NCBI GenBank assembly: GCA_022828595.1
Contig: JAKGHH010000003.1
Span: 106,601,583-106,665,582, forward strand
Source: Nelumbo lutea
Lineage: Eukaryota; Streptophyta; Magnoliopsida; Proteales; Nelumbonaceae
Reading direction: 5' to 3'
Length of the DNA stretch: 64,000 nt
The notes below the pieces were generated by a model that saw only the letters and a program-made list of their open reading frames with translations, did not search any database and was not told the origin of the DNA. Positions within the stretch are counted from its first letter, which is position 1, and each line of letters begins with the position of its first letter. Below are positions 32,797 through 43,806 of this stretch, piece after piece. The translations under genes and the position numbers were made by a program.

Positions 32797-33640
32797 TGAT
32801 GGAGCAATTTGGAAGTGAGATGAAGCAGATTCCAGTGTCGGGGGTTGGTTTTGTAGATTCCATTATGACAGGAGTGACTACAATTAAACTTGATGGAACA
32901 AATTACCTTGCTTGGGCACAATCTATTAAGATCCATGTTTGTAGTAGAGGTAAACTAGGGTTTCTCACGGGTAGTAAGGTGATGCCGGAAGAGAATGATC
33001 CTACATATGAGAAATGGATGCAGGATAACTACACAGTTATTGGGTGGTTGGTAAATTCTATGCAGCCCCACATAAGTCAACACTATTTGTGGATGACTTC
33101 AGCCAAGGAGATTTGGGATAGTGTTACAAAAACATACTCTTAGAAATTAAATGTTGCAAGGGCCTATAAATTGAAGAATGATGTGAAAATTTTAAAACAG
33201 GGGGAGAAGAGTGTGGCTGTCTACCATTCAATGTTGAAGTCACTATGGTAGGAGATAGATGTTATTGGAAGCAGTTGTATGGGAAAGCACCAAAGATGCA
33301 GAAACTTTTAGGAAATTTGTGGAAATAAATAGTGTTTGAATTCCTTACAGGACTCAATCCTAAATTTGATATTACATGGAAAAATATTCTGGCCAAGGAT
33401 GAAGTGTCACTTGCTTAGGCATACTCTATGGTGAGCAGTGAAGAGAGCAGGCAACAGGTACAACTATAGACCCCACCTCCCCCAGAACATTTTGCGCATG
33501 TTGGATTAAAACCAAAGGGAGTAAATGAGAGAAAGGAGGTGATATGTGAATATTGCAAGAAGTCGAAACATATAAAGGATTCTTGTTGGAAACTTCATCC
33601 AGATCTTCTTCCAGAAATGTTTCGGAACAACAACAATTTT
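32797..33640 (+). pseudogene. Copia A gag
   Basis: The 115-aa open piece from MEQFGSEMKQ at 32797 includes KLDGTNYLAWAQSIKIHVCS and IGWLVNSMQPHISQHYLWM. An in-frame stop near 33141 and later frameshifts break the rest, which still shows LKQGEKSVAVYHSMLKSLW and a zinc-knuckle remnant (CEYCKKSKHIKDSCWKLHPD, about 33550-33610). It is closely related to the gags of B and C. Confidence 0.85.
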
Positions 33641-33647
33641 AAGAAGG

Positions 33648-34729
33648 GTGGTTAGTTTGCAAATCCCAATAATGCAAATGTTGCTACAATATTTGAAAGC
33701 GAAGAAAAATTTGGCTGTGGAACAATTGGCAGTAGTGAAGGCAGAATTTGAGAGATATGGGAAGTTGATACATCACTTGGAGTCTATTGTTGCATCTTCC
33801 TCCTCAGGAACCCCCTCTACATCAATCTTTGCCCATTTAGGTATTCATGCTTCTGCAAATCATGTTACAGCCTCAGGTAATCGTAGAATTCCTTGGATCA
33901 TAGATTCAAGTGCATTAGACCATATGACTAGCATACCCAACCTTTTTTGTTCATACCAGCTCCTCTCGGGTAGAAAGAAGATTTCTCTTGCTGATGGGTC
34001 TCTTGCTCCCATCTCTGGCAAGGGAGATGTTAGAGCCTCTGACTCACTTGTATTATCCTCTGTCCTTCATGTTCCCAAACTTAGCATTAACCTTTTATCT
34101 GTTAGTAGTTTAACAAAATCAATGAACCACAACATAGCCTTCTTTCCTACTTATTGTGTTTTTCACGACTTGAAGTCTCAGCGGACAATTGGGAGTGGCC
34201 ATGAGGCGAATGGGATATACTTGTTGGATGTCTTTGATCAAATTTCTGGATTACCTAGTGGAGTAGCTTTGGAGTCTGTTTTATCAGAGTTAGTTGATAG
34301 AGTTATGATATGTCATTTCAGATTTGGTAATTTGTCTTTTTCAGCTTTGAGTCATTTGTTTTCAGAAATGTTTATGGGAATATCCCTATCGAGACTTCAT
34401 TGTGAGTCATGTGAACTTGCAAAACATTGTAGACAATCTTTTTCAGTGAGTAATAAAAGATCTGTTTCTCCTTTCCATATTGTGCACTCTGATGTGTGGG
34501 GGCTATATCATTTACTTGCTATGGGGGGTTACAAATATTTCATTCTTTTCATTGATGATTTCTCTCGTTACACTTGGATTTACTTCATGAAATCCCGGGA
34601 TGAAGTACCAAATATTGTATAAAAATTTCATGAACTTATACTTACCCAGTTTAACACTCAAATCCAAATATTCCGATTTGATAATGCAAAAGAATATTTT
34701 GAGAAGAGCCTTTCCTCCTACTTTGATAC
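33648..34729 (+). pseudogene. Copia A protease, pre-integrase and integrase N-terminal part
   Basis: An open 324-aa piece (to 34622). The protease site reads WIIDSSALDHMTSI, with the usual D-S-G-A changed to D-S-S-A, which should inactivate it. The pre-integrase block has CESCELAKHCR, and the integrase start has IVHSDVWG and FIDDFSRYTWIYFMKSRDEV. A stop at 34620 follows, then recognisable integrase to 34729, where copia B begins after GATAC. Confidence 0.88.
34725..34729. repeat. Target duplication of copia B, left (GATAC)
   Basis: GATAC directly precedes the B LTR and recurs at 45563-45567. Integrase of copia A resumes after the second copy. Confidence 0.85.
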
Positions 34730-35073
34730 AAAAGAAAAACAACCTTTTGAGAAGAAAGGACTATTTAGAAAGATGCAAAAGTTCAAAAGAAAGTAGCAGA
34801 AATCAGAGTTCAAGAGGAGAGAAGAAGAAGAAGGTGGTAGCAACTTGGGTTTAGAGAGAGAGATTTTCGAACATAATCTCTTCTCTTACACTCTTAATTC
34901 TATTTTATTAAGTTAAACTTTGGTAATTTATAGAGAAGCCCCTAGTTGGGCAGAAAATTAAAAAGACATAACATAAGAAAGAATAATCCCAGATTAAGGC
35001 CCATTACAACAAAGAACATAAAAGATAAAAAAGGATAAATAGCCTATGGGCCATTCGGCCCATCTTCTCTACA
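34730..35073 (-). repeat. Copia B 3' LTR
   Basis: 344 bases. Minus-strand start TGTAGAGAAGATGGG. The end TTTTTCTTTT differs from TTTTTCTTCT in the 5' LTR. It is bordered by GATAC outside and the polypurine tract inside. Confidence 0.88.
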
Positions 35074-35084
35074 CTCCCCCTCAA

Positions 35085-36023
35085 GCTGAGCATAGATGTC
35101 AATCATGCCAAGCTTGCCAGTATCATGCTAAAGTTTAGCCTTGGAAATGCCCTTGGTGAGGAAAGGTAGACACACTTCTCCAGAAGCCACTCTTTCTCGA
35201 ATGAAGTGTTTGTCAACTTCAATATGCTTAGTTCTATCATGTTGCACTGGGTTGTGAGCAATGTTGATGGCGGCCTGATTATCACAGTATAACATCATTG
35301 GTTTATCATGCTCAATACCCAGTTCCTCCATCAAGGATTTAAGCCACAATAGTTTAGAAACTCCATGAGCTATGGCTCTGTATTCTGCTTCAGCTAAAGA
35401 TCGAGCAACAACTGATTGTTTCTTGCTTCTCTAAGAGACAATATTACTTGCCACCAAGCTACAGTACCCAGAGGTAGATCTTCTGTCATCAATGTTTCCA
35501 GCTCAGTTAGCATCTGTGTAGGCTTCAAGTTTCATATGGCCATGCTTGGCAAATAGAATTCCCTTTCCAGGGGAGCCCAATAACACAGAATCCGCTTTGC
35601 TGTTGCCATATGAGTATCCCTAGGAGCATGCATGAACTGACTGATGCAACTGACAACGTATGTAGTGTCTGGACGAGTCATGCATAGATAAAGAAGTTTT
35701 CCAAGTAGTCTCTGGAAGACTCCCTTATCTTTTAACAATATTCCATATGAAGCAGAGAGTTTATGGCTCATACCGATAGGAGTAGCAACTGGTTTAACAC
35801 CCATCTTCCCTGTTTCAGAGAGCAAATCAAGAACATACTTCCTCTGAGAGATAAGGATCCCATCCTTGGATCTAGCAACTTCTATGCCAAAAAAGTATCT
35901 CAATTCCTCCAGATCTTTGATCTCAGACTTTGTATGAAGGAAATATTTGCGATCATTGATTCCTGAGACATCATTACCAGTCACAACAATATCATCAACA
36001 TACACAATCAGGTAAATGACCAA
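35085..36023 (-). pseudogene. Copia B RT C-terminus and RNase H
   Basis: 35532-36023 (163 aa) starts at the IVYVDDIVVTGND catalytic box and runs to CISQFMHAPRDTHMATAKRI. Further fragments to 35085 carry MMLYCDNQAAINIAHNPVQH and the RNase H end KLGMIDIYAQLEG-like tail in other frames. Several frameshifts occur near 35575 and 35430. Confidence 0.85.
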
Positions 36024-36026
36024 GGA

Positions 36027-37307
36027 TCATCTCCTCTTCACAAAGAGGGTATGATTAGACTGTGTCTGTACATAGCCAAAGCTAACAAGGGCAGCCCTAA
36101 ACCTTTCAAACCATGCTCTAGGGGACTGTTTGAGTCCATAAAGAGATTTCTTCAGCCTGCAAACCTTTCCTTTCATATTTGTTCCATACATCCCTGGAGG
36201 AAGAGACATATAGACATCCTCATGTAATTCTCCATTCAGAAAAGCATTCTTTACATCCAGTTGATAAAGTGGCCAGTCTGAGTGTGCAGCCAAAGATAGC
36301 AGAACTCTCATAGAAATCATCTTGGGAACAGGGGCAAAGGTTTCCAGATAATCAATCCCATATGTCTGTGTATAGTCTTTTGCAACCAGCCTAGCCTTGT
36401 ACCTTTCAATGGTGCCATCAACATGATATTTGATAGTAAAAACCCACTTACAACCTATTGGATCCTTCCCTTCAGGCAAATCAACCACTTCCCAAGTGTC
36501 ATTCTTGTGCAGGGCATCAATTTCTGTTCTCATAGCATCCCTTCATTCTGGAATATTAAGAGCTTCTGACACAGACCTGGGAATTGGGTTAGAGGCAACA
36601 GAAGAAAGGTAGGCAAAATATGAAGGAGAGAGCAAAGTATAAGAAAGGTGTTTGGAAATGCAATGTGCAGTACACTTCCTTTTTTCTTTCCTAATAGCAA
36701 TGGGGATATCAAGGTCTGGGAAGGATGGCTCCAAAGGGGCTATAACAGTACCTGTTGTCTCATCTGTAACTGGAAGTGCATGAGGCTCATGTATTGTAGG
36801 GGAAACAACCTGCTCATTTCTGGTTGTTTGTCGTTGATACAACCTGGGATTAAAAAGAGGGCGAGGAGGTAAAGGAGGAGGAATAGGAATACTAGAATGA
36901 GAGTGAAGTGATTGATCCTCCCTTGATTCATTTGAAGGAGGAAGAGACTCAGCAAAAGACTCAACTGGGATAGGAAGAGGAAGAGTAAACACCTGTGACA
37001 AACCCTCCCCCTTCGGACAATGTCTCTCCAGAGAAGAACCATAAATGGAAGAAAGCTCATCAAAGGTGACATCCATTGAGACATACCGAGTGCCAGTCTT
37101 TGGATCAAAACAACAGTAACCCTTCTGTGTGGGGGAATAACTAAGGAAGATACACTTGTGGGCTTTTGGTTCAAATTTATGTCTTTGGACACTTTGGATA
37201 TGTACATAACAGGTGCAACCAAAGACACGAAGAGAAATAGGAAAAAGATCATTGTCAGGATGAAGGAGATTGAAGGGAGACTTAAACCCTAAAACGCTAA
37301 ATGGCAT
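36027..37307 (-). pseudogene. Copia B RT N-terminal part and integrase C-terminal/linker
   Basis: 36027-36533 (168 aa) encodes the RVT_2 start: NDTWEVVDLPEGKDPIGCKW, LDVKNAFLNGELHEDVYM and SLYGLKQSPRAWFERF. 36543-37307 (254 aa) encodes FGCTCYVHIQSVQRHKFEPK, PTQKGYCCFDPKTGTRYV and the proline-rich linker with KEKRKCTAHCISKHLSY. A stop lies between them near 36540. Confidence 0.88.
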
Positions 37308-37309
37308 AT

Positions 37310-38020
37310 GGTTTATAAGATAGGTAGCAGTGAGAATAGCATCACCCCAAAACTTTGTAGGGACATGTGAGGCAAATAGAATACTTCTTGCAACTTCAAC
37401 AATATGTCTATTTTTTCTTTCAGCAACTTCATTTTGTTCAGTGGTCGTAACAATGAGCTTTGATGAATAACCCCTAAATCAGTGAGATAGCAGGTTAGAT
37501 TTTTCTCAAAATATTCTTTTGCATTGTCGGATCTGAAAATTTTAATCCTGGTATCAAACTGGGTTAGGATAGATTCATGGTTGCCTCACAAGTCTGGGAA
37601 TTTCATCACGGGACTTCATCAAAAATATCCAAGTGAACTGAGAAAAGTCATCAATGAACAAGATAAAATATTTGTAGCCACCCATAGAGGGTAAGTGGTA
37701 AGGTCCCCACACATCAGAGTGCACAATATTAAAAGGAGAAGAAGATCTTTTATTACTCAGAGGATAACTGTTTCTACAATGTTTTGACAGTTCACAAGAC
37801 TCACAATGAAGATTGGATAAACTAATTCCCTTAAACAGTTATGGGAATAATGACTTAATGCAGATAAAGAAAGATGACCCAAACGAAAATGACATAACAT
37901 GACTCGATTGATGGACTCTGCAGATGTAAACCCAAAAGTAGTTTTTCCAGGTTGTTCATGGCACTGTCCAGGAGTATTCAATAAATATATTCCATTCGCC
38001 TCACGGCCACTCTCAACCAC
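37310..38020 (-). pseudogene. Copia B integrase core and pre-integrase remnants
   Basis: Minus-strand integrase core is legible in broken frames between 37310 and 37740 (FIDDFSQFTWIFLMKSRDEI-like reading). 37757-38020 (87 aa) carries the GAG-pre-integrase block CHFRLGHLSLSALSHYSHN. No intact frame joins them. Confidence 0.75.
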
Positions 38021-38023
38021 CTT

Positions 38024-39019
38024 CTAAGACTCCCGATCCTGAAAAACACAGTAGGAAGGGAAGAAGGTTACACAACAGTTTAATGACTTAGTTAGGCTAC
38101 TTATAGATAACAAGTTTGTATTTAGTCTGGGTACATGAAGAGCAGAAGGAAGAACCAAGGAGTCTGTAGCCTTGATGGTTCCCTTGCCGGAGATAAGGGC
38201 AAGAGAGCCGTCGGCTAGGGTGATTTTGTCATGTCCAGGAAGTGAATCGTATGAAACAAACAAAGTAGAAAGGTTGGTCATATGATCAGAAGCACCTGAA
38301 TCAATAATCCAAGGGATCCTACGATTACCTGAAATTGTTGCATGATTGGCAGAAGCCCGTATACCTGAATGAGCAAATGCAGAAGAGGTTGAATTTTCTG
38401 AAGGGTTGGAAGAAGAGGTCACACCATCTAGGTGAATGATCATCCTTCCAAACTTCTCATATTCTGCCTTCATATGAAAAACAAACAAAGTAGAAATGTT
38501 GGTCATATGATCAGAAGCACCAGAATCAATAATCCAAGGGATCCTACGACTACCTAAAATGGTTGCATGATTGGCAGAAGCCCGTATACCTGAATGAGCA
38601 AATGCAGAAGAGGTTGAATTTTCTAAAGGGTTGGAAGAAGAGGTCACACCATCTAGGTGACTGATCATCCTCCCAAACTTCTCATATTCTGCCTTCATAG
38701 TTGCTAACTGCACACTAGTCGTCATCTCTTCAGTTTGGTATCTGTCACTATCTAGACCAGTAGTAACATTAGCACTCCTTGCCTTTTTATTATCAGACTT
38801 CTTCTGAAACCGAAGTGGTAGGAGCTCATGGTGCAATTTCCAGCACTTGTCTTTAGTGCGTTTTGGCTTTTTACAGTACTCACAGATAATCTCTTTCTTC
38901 CCTGAGCTACTTGCAGTCGCTGCAACCCCCTTAGGTTTCACTCCCATATTAGCAAAGTGATCATTTAGACCAGCCCCTTGGACTTGGACAAGTCTTCTGC
39001 TTTTTTCACTACTTACCAA
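38024..39019 (-). pseudogene. Copia B zinc knuckle and duplicated protease (331-aa open piece)
   Basis: One long minus-strand frame: gag end VSSEKSRRLVQVQG, zinc knuckle CEYCKKPKRTKDKCWKLHHE (about residues 47-66), then two successive copies of MKAEYEKFGRMI...AFAHSGIRASANHAT...WIIDSGASDHMTN (about residues 107-182 and 183-257), then the protease flap region TLADGSLALISGKG. Normal copia polyproteins have one DSGASDHM site. The frame stays open through the duplication. Confidence 0.92.
38251..38698 (-). repeat. ~224-bp tandem duplication of the B protease active-site region
   Basis: 38251-38473 and 38474-38698 are near-identical (shared ATCAGAAGCACC, CCAAGGGATCCTACGA, CCATCTAGGTGA; a few substitutions and a 2-base indel). 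Each copy encodes DSGASDHM. Confidence 0.92.
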
Positions 39020-39068
39020 GGCATGTGCTTGAGACAGTGAGACACTTATCCTTGGATAAAATATTTTG

Positions 39069-39073
39069 CTTTG
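39069..39073. repeat. Target duplication of copia D, left (CTTTG)
   Basis: CTTTG directly precedes the D LTR and recurs at 44156-44160. Both lie in the gag of copia B. Confidence 0.88.
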
Positions 39074-39410
39074 TGAAGATGATCAAGACTGCTATCAGTC
39101 TTGGAATTTCAGGTTCGAACAGAAGAGAAAGTGAGGAAGAAAGAGGAGAAAGATTAGTGAGAGAGCAGTAGAACACATGTTTGAAAGGAAGGACAGATTC
39201 TGAATTAATCTGCCGCCGCCACTTCAACTTAATATTTATATGTTATGCCGGTTACAGGAAAGGACACATCTACCCTTGGTGTTTACATCATAACACTTAA
39301 CAATATAAAACTGAAAAATAAATAACAACTAGAATAACATAAAAACATAACAAATAGACTAGGTACATTCTACCCTACGGAGCTGTGGGGCCCACATCAG
39401 TTTCTCTACA
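39074..39410 (-). repeat. Copia D 3' LTR
   Basis: 337 bases. On + it reads TGAAGATGATC...TTTCTCTACA, lacking the 13-base insertion seen in the other LTR near 44110. Confidence 0.92.
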
Positions 39411-41120
39411 CTCCCCCTCAAGTTGGGAGTAAATGTTTATCATTCCCAACTTGGATAGATCCGCTTCTAGCTTCTTTCTTGATACGGCTTTAGTGAGGAT
39501 ATCTGCTAGTTGCATATTGGAAGTGTTGTAAGGGAGGCATACTTCTTGAGATGAGACCCTTTCTCGTACAAAATGCCGGTCAACTTCAATGTGTTTGGTT
39601 CTGTCATGCTGCACTGGATTATGTGGTATATTAATGGCTACTTGATTATCACAATACAGCATCAGAGGCTTCTCATACTCAATACCCAACTCCTCAAGTA
39701 GAGATCTTAGCCATAGGATTTCAACCACTCTGTTGGCTATGGACCTGTATTCTGCTTCAGCACTAGACCGGGAGACAACACTCTGTTTCTTACTTCTCCA
39801 GGAGACAAGGTTTCCTCCCACAAGGGCACAATATCTTGAGGTAGACCGTCTGTCATCAACACTCCCAGCCCAATCGGCATCCGTATAGACCTCCACCTTC
39901 ATGTGGTTATTGTTCTTGAACAGTATACCTCTACCCAGGCATCTCTTCAAGTATGCTAGTATTCTTTTTGTTGCTAGAAGGTGCGTGGTTCTAGGAGAAT
40001 GCATGTATTGACTGACAACACTAACTGCATAACTGATATCTGGCCGAGTGAGGCACAGATATAGGAGCTTTCCCACTAACCGCTGGAACATAACTTTGTC
40101 TTCAAGCAGCTCTCCACTCTCTGCACTAATCCTGTGGTTCTGTTCAATGGGTGTATCTGTAGGTTTGACACCCAGCTTTCCAGTTTCAGCCAACAAATCT
40201 AAAACATATTTCCTCTGTGAGACAAAGATCCCTTGTTTAGATCTAGCAACCTCAATACCCAAAAAATACTGTAGTGGACCCAGATCTTTCACCTCAAACT
40301 CTTGATGAAGGAGCTGTTTGAGGGACTCAATCTCATAGCTGTCATTTCCTGTCACCACAATATCATCAACATATACTGCAAGTAGTGTCAGTGAAGACTC
40401 CACCCTCTTGATGAACAGTGTATGATCCGACTGGGCCTGTACATAACCGAACTTCCCAAGAGCTAGTCTGAACCTATCAAACCAAGCTCTAGGTGACTGC
40501 TTCAAACCATACAATGCCTTATTGAGCTGGCAGACCTTCTTACCTGTCTCTGTATCATAGTATCCAGGAGGCAGCTGCATGTAAACCTCTTCCTGCAAGT
40601 CCCCATTTAGGAAGGCATTTTTAACATCCATTTGGTACAAAGGCCAAGTGTGGCTTGCTGCAAGAGATAATAGAACCCGAATGGTGGTCATCTTGGCTAC
40701 CGGGGCAAACGTCTCCAAGTAATCTATGCCATAAGTCTGAGTGAACCCTTTTGCAACTAGCCGAGCTTTGTACCTCTCAATGGAACCATCCGCATTGTGC
40801 TTTACAGTAAATACCCATCTGCATCCAACTGGTATCTTTCCTTTGGGCAAGTCAACTAGCTCCCAGGTATTATTTTTCAACAGGGCCTCCATTTCAACTT
40901 GCATTGCACCTCTCAACTCCGGGACTGATAGGGCCTCTTGCACTGTTCTTGGAATAGTGACATTGGAAATGGAACTAAGGTAGGACCTGTAGGTAGGAGA
41001 TAGGCGATCATAGGATAAAAAATGGGAAATACAATGGGCTGTAGATGTGGTACAATGTCGTTTCCCTTTACGGATTGCAATCGGAAGATCAATGTTCTGT
41101 AGGAGGTGAAATGACAACAA
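39375..41120 (-). CDS. Copia D reverse transcriptase-RNase H ORF (581 aa, intact)
   Basis: The longest ORF in the window. Order: linker (KGKRHCTTSTAHCISHFLSY), RVT_2 domain (about residues 85-330) with NNTWELVDLPKGKIPVGCRW, MDVKNAFLNGDLQEEVYMQL, ALYGLKQSPRAWFDRF and the catalytic YVDDIVVTGND, then connection and RNase H with VYTDADWAGSVDDRRSTS, SRSSAEAEYRSIA, LYCDNQVAINIPHNPVQHDR and the tail KLGMINIYSQLEGECRE. It would normally be the C-terminal part of one Gag-Pol polyprotein. Here it is cut off from integrase by breaks near 41120-41200. It ends inside the LTR. Ile replaces Ala in the usual INIAHNP. Confidence 0.92.
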   Translation of the reverse strand: MLSFHLLQNIDLPIAIRKGKRHCTTSTAHCISHFLSYDRLSPTYRSYLSSISNVTIPRTVQEALSVPELRGAMQVEMEALLKNNTWELVDLPKGKIPVGCRWVFTVKHNADGSIERYKARLVAKGFTQTYGIDYLETFAPVAKMTTIRVLLSLAASHTWPLYQMDVKNAFLNGDLQEEVYMQLPPGYYDTETGKKVCQLNKALYGLKQSPRAWFDRFRLALGKFGYVQAQSDHTLFIKRVESSLTLLAVYVDDIVVTGNDSYEIESLKQLLHQEFEVKDLGPLQYFLGIEVARSKQGIFVSQRKYVLDLLAETGKLGVKPTDTPIEQNHRISAESGELLEDKVMFQRLVGKLLYLCLTRPDISYAVSVVSQYMHSPRTTHLLATKRILAYLKRCLGRGILFKNNNHMKVEVYTDADWAGSVDDRRSTSRYCALVGGNLVSWRSKKQSVVSRSSAEAEYRSIANRVVEILWLRSLLEELGIEYEKPLMLYCDNQVAINIPHNPVQHDRTKHIEVDRHFVRERVSSQEVCLPYNTSNMQLADILTKAVSRKKLEADLSKLGMINIYSQLEGECRETDVGPTAP

Positions 41121-41196
41121 TAGAAGAAGTCTCTATGGGTCCTGGGACTGTAATGCCTGGACCTGGAGCCGCAGATGAGATTGGAGCTGGCCTGGA

Positions 41197-41556
41197 CTAC
41201 TGATGATCAGGATCAACCTGCCTGCACCGCCTGTGATAGACTCTCAACTCCTGATCCCTCTGACCACCCTCACCATTGCAGCTCCCCCTCAACTCCTGAT
41301 CCCTCTGGCCACCCTCACCATTGCAGCTCCCATCACTCAATGGAATAGGTAAAGGAACTACCCCACTCTCACTGCTCTCCCCCTGAAGACATGGACCTAA
41401 ACCCCTACTCTCACTGTTCTCCCCCTGAAGACAAGGACTTAAACCCCTACTCTCACTGCTCTCCCCCTGAGGAGAAACCCGAGGATAATAGGGTGTCTCC
41501 TCAAAGAAAGTGACATCCATGGAGACGAACTTCCTCCCTGAGACAGGATCATAGCA
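41197..41556 (-). pseudogene. Copia D integrase-RT linker with two tandem repeat blocks
   Basis: Minus-strand frame after a stop at 41557: FVSMDVTFFEETPYYP, then 14-residue repeats of the type GESSESRGLSPCLQ (42-bp units starting on + at 41366, 41408 and 41450) and a 15-residue repeat GSCNGEGGQRDQELR twice (45-bp units starting near 41243 and 41288). This Ser/Glu-rich segment replaces the usual Pro-rich linker. The frame ends before the RT ORF. Confidence 0.85.
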
Positions 41557-42330
41557 TCAATACCCCTTTTGAGTTCGTACATAACCAAGGAAAATGCATT
41601 TGGAGGCCTTGGGTTCAAACTTGGAGTGATGGGGTCTGAGAAGCTGAACAAAGCAGGTACAACCGAATGCCTTAAGGGGAATAGAAAACAACTCCTCATG
41701 TGGGTATAGAAGGGAAAAAGGAGATCGCAAATCAAGAACCCGGGAAGGAATCCGATTAATAAGATAGACCGCCGTGAGGATAGCATCACCCCAGAAGCGA
41801 ATAGGGACATTGGAGGTAAACATAAGACTTCTAGCCACCTCCAAGATGTGCCTATTCTTCCTTTTTGCAACCCCATTCTGTTGAGGTGTATGAGGGCAAG
41901 AGCTCTGATGGATAACCCCATGAGTAAGAAGGTAAGATGCCAATGACTTAGCAAAGTACTCCTTTGCATTATCAGATCTAAGAACTTTAATCTTGGCATC
42001 AAACTGGGTTGGGATCATTTGGTGAAAGTTTTGGGTCAGGGCGGGAACCTCATCTCGTGAACGCATAAGATAAACCCAAGAAAACCGGGTATGGTCATCA
42101 ACAAATAACAAAAAATATCTGTACCCACCCATAGAAGGAATGTGATATGGCCCCCAAACATCCGTATGCACAAGATCAGAAGGACGATTACTCCTTTTAT
42201 TACTCAATGAATAAGAGTTTCTACAATGTTTAGCAAGCTCACAGCTTTCACATTGCAACTGGGACAACTCAATAGACTCAAACAAAGTAGGAAACAAACT
42301 CTTTAAGGACCGAAAAGACAAATGACCCAA
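41557..42330 (-). pseudogene. Copia D integrase (257-aa open piece)
   Basis: Begins in the pre-integrase zinc region (GHLSFRSLKSLFPTLF, CESCELAKHCRNSY), then the core with LVHTDVWGPYHIPSMGGYRY, FVDDHTRFSWVYLMRSRDEV, LRSDNAKEYF and NGVAKRKNRHILEVARSLMF, and ends at CIFLGYVRTQKGY before a stop. HTD, RSDN and the later acidic region fit the DDE-type core. A frameshift separates it from the protease piece. Confidence 0.9.
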
Positions 42331-42905
42331 TCGGTTATGCTTGGCATAACCGAACTCACACTCTGGGAAACAAGTGACATCTTACCCACTGACTCTTCCT
42401 GACGAGAACTCTCCCCGAGCAGATAGATCGTATTCGTCTCACGGCCAGTCCCAATCACCTTTTTCGTCTCCAGGTCCTGAAAAACACACCGGTCAGGGAA
42501 GAAAGTTACTGAGTAGTTCATGTGTTTGGTAATACTACTGACTGAAAGGAGGTTAGTATCAAGCTTAGGAACATGTAAGACCGAAGACAAGGAGATCGTA
42601 TCTGATAACTTAATGTCCCCCTTCCCAGAAATAGGAACTAGGGAGCCATCAGCAATAGATACTCTATCCCTACCAGATGACAAATGGTAAGAGGTAAACA
42701 GTGAAGGCAAGCTAGTCATGTGGTCGGATGCACCTGAATCTATTACCCAACAAGGTTCAGTAGTACCTGAAGCTGAGGCATGGTAGGCTGAAGCTAGAGT
42801 ACCTGAATTTACGGTTGTAATCTGACCACCCATCTCAGAAACACTACCATAATTGATGCTCCCAAAATTGCCTTCTGCCTGATTTTTAAACTCCATCTCG
42901 GTCAA
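42303..42905 (-). pseudogene. Copia D protease (200-aa open piece)
   Basis: Starts MTEMEFKNQAEGNF, then the aspartic protease with CWVIDSGASDHMTSLPSLF (about residues 55-73) and SIADGSLVPISGKGDI, followed by HVPKLDTNLLSVSSITKHMN and a pre-integrase start before a frameshift near 42340. No gag or zinc knuckle is fused upstream, so either gag was deleted or the start was captured from internal sequence. Confidence 0.88.
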
Positions 42906-43806
42906 GTCTTAAAACAACACTTGGACTACCAATCACAACCAAAAACAATATAGGCCTGATTTGTATTCACAGTGTATGTGCACAACTTGGATAACTCTGA
43001 TATGAAATCAACTAACAAACACAACAGTGGCTGTCTGTAGAGTTCTAACCCCTTTAAGAGAGTTTGAAAACCCCAAAATACTCTGAAAAACAGCTTAGAA
43101 GGAGGTCTGATTTGCTTTTGCAGAATTAGGGTTTTAATCAGTCCTTAAAGTGATCAATTTAGTTGCACAATCTAATCAGTACTGTATAGATAGACTTGCA
43201 GTAGGGTTAATATGAAACCCTAGAATCTGATCAATGCCAACAATAAACTTGAGGACAGCTCTAGGTAGATCACAAGGTTCAGTCCAGCACTAGGGCTTGC
43301 CGCAAGATCACTTTCAAACTCTAGTACAGAAAGAAACAAGGCTGAGACAGTTCGGTGTAAACCAGTAGGGTTTTAATCACAGTAGAACAGTAGGGTTTGT
43401 TGTAAAACCCTAGTGAATCGAAGTGTAAAACAGTAGGGTTTTAATTACATCAGAACAGTAGGGTTTGCTGTAAAACCCTAGTGAATCGAAGAGATGAAAA
43501 CCTAGAATGGTTCAACCTTCCTCTCCAAATAGGTCCAACCTATCTTTTCTTAGAAAAGTAAATGACTTACAAGAAAAGAATAGTTCGCTGCCTTCTAGGG
43601 TTACCCGAACCCTAGTCTTCTCTAATCCTTCCTAACCACCAATACTCTGCAACCATAACAAAACTTCCAACAGCTGCTAGCACTTCTGGCGATCTCCAAG
43701 AATCAGTCTGTGAACTCCACCTTTTCAGCTTCTAGTCCTAGGAGATTCTCATGTGGTTGGCTGGTATTAGACTCACATAAGAAACCCTAACTTGGCTCTA
43801 ATACCA
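42906..43806 (-). other. Copia D non-coding leader and PBS, where gag should lie
   Basis: About 890 bases without a gag motif in any frame. Motifs such as CAGTAGGGTTT and AACCCTAGTGAATCGAAG recur (43370-43490), giving short direct repeats. The PBS lies at 43795-43806. Confidence 0.75.

Noticed and set aside
42906..43806. Repeated CAGTAGGGTTT / AACCCTA motifs as a telomere-like or CRISPR-like array
   Set aside because: Only a few irregular copies within a copia leader; this is plant nuclear DNA and the spacing is not array-like.
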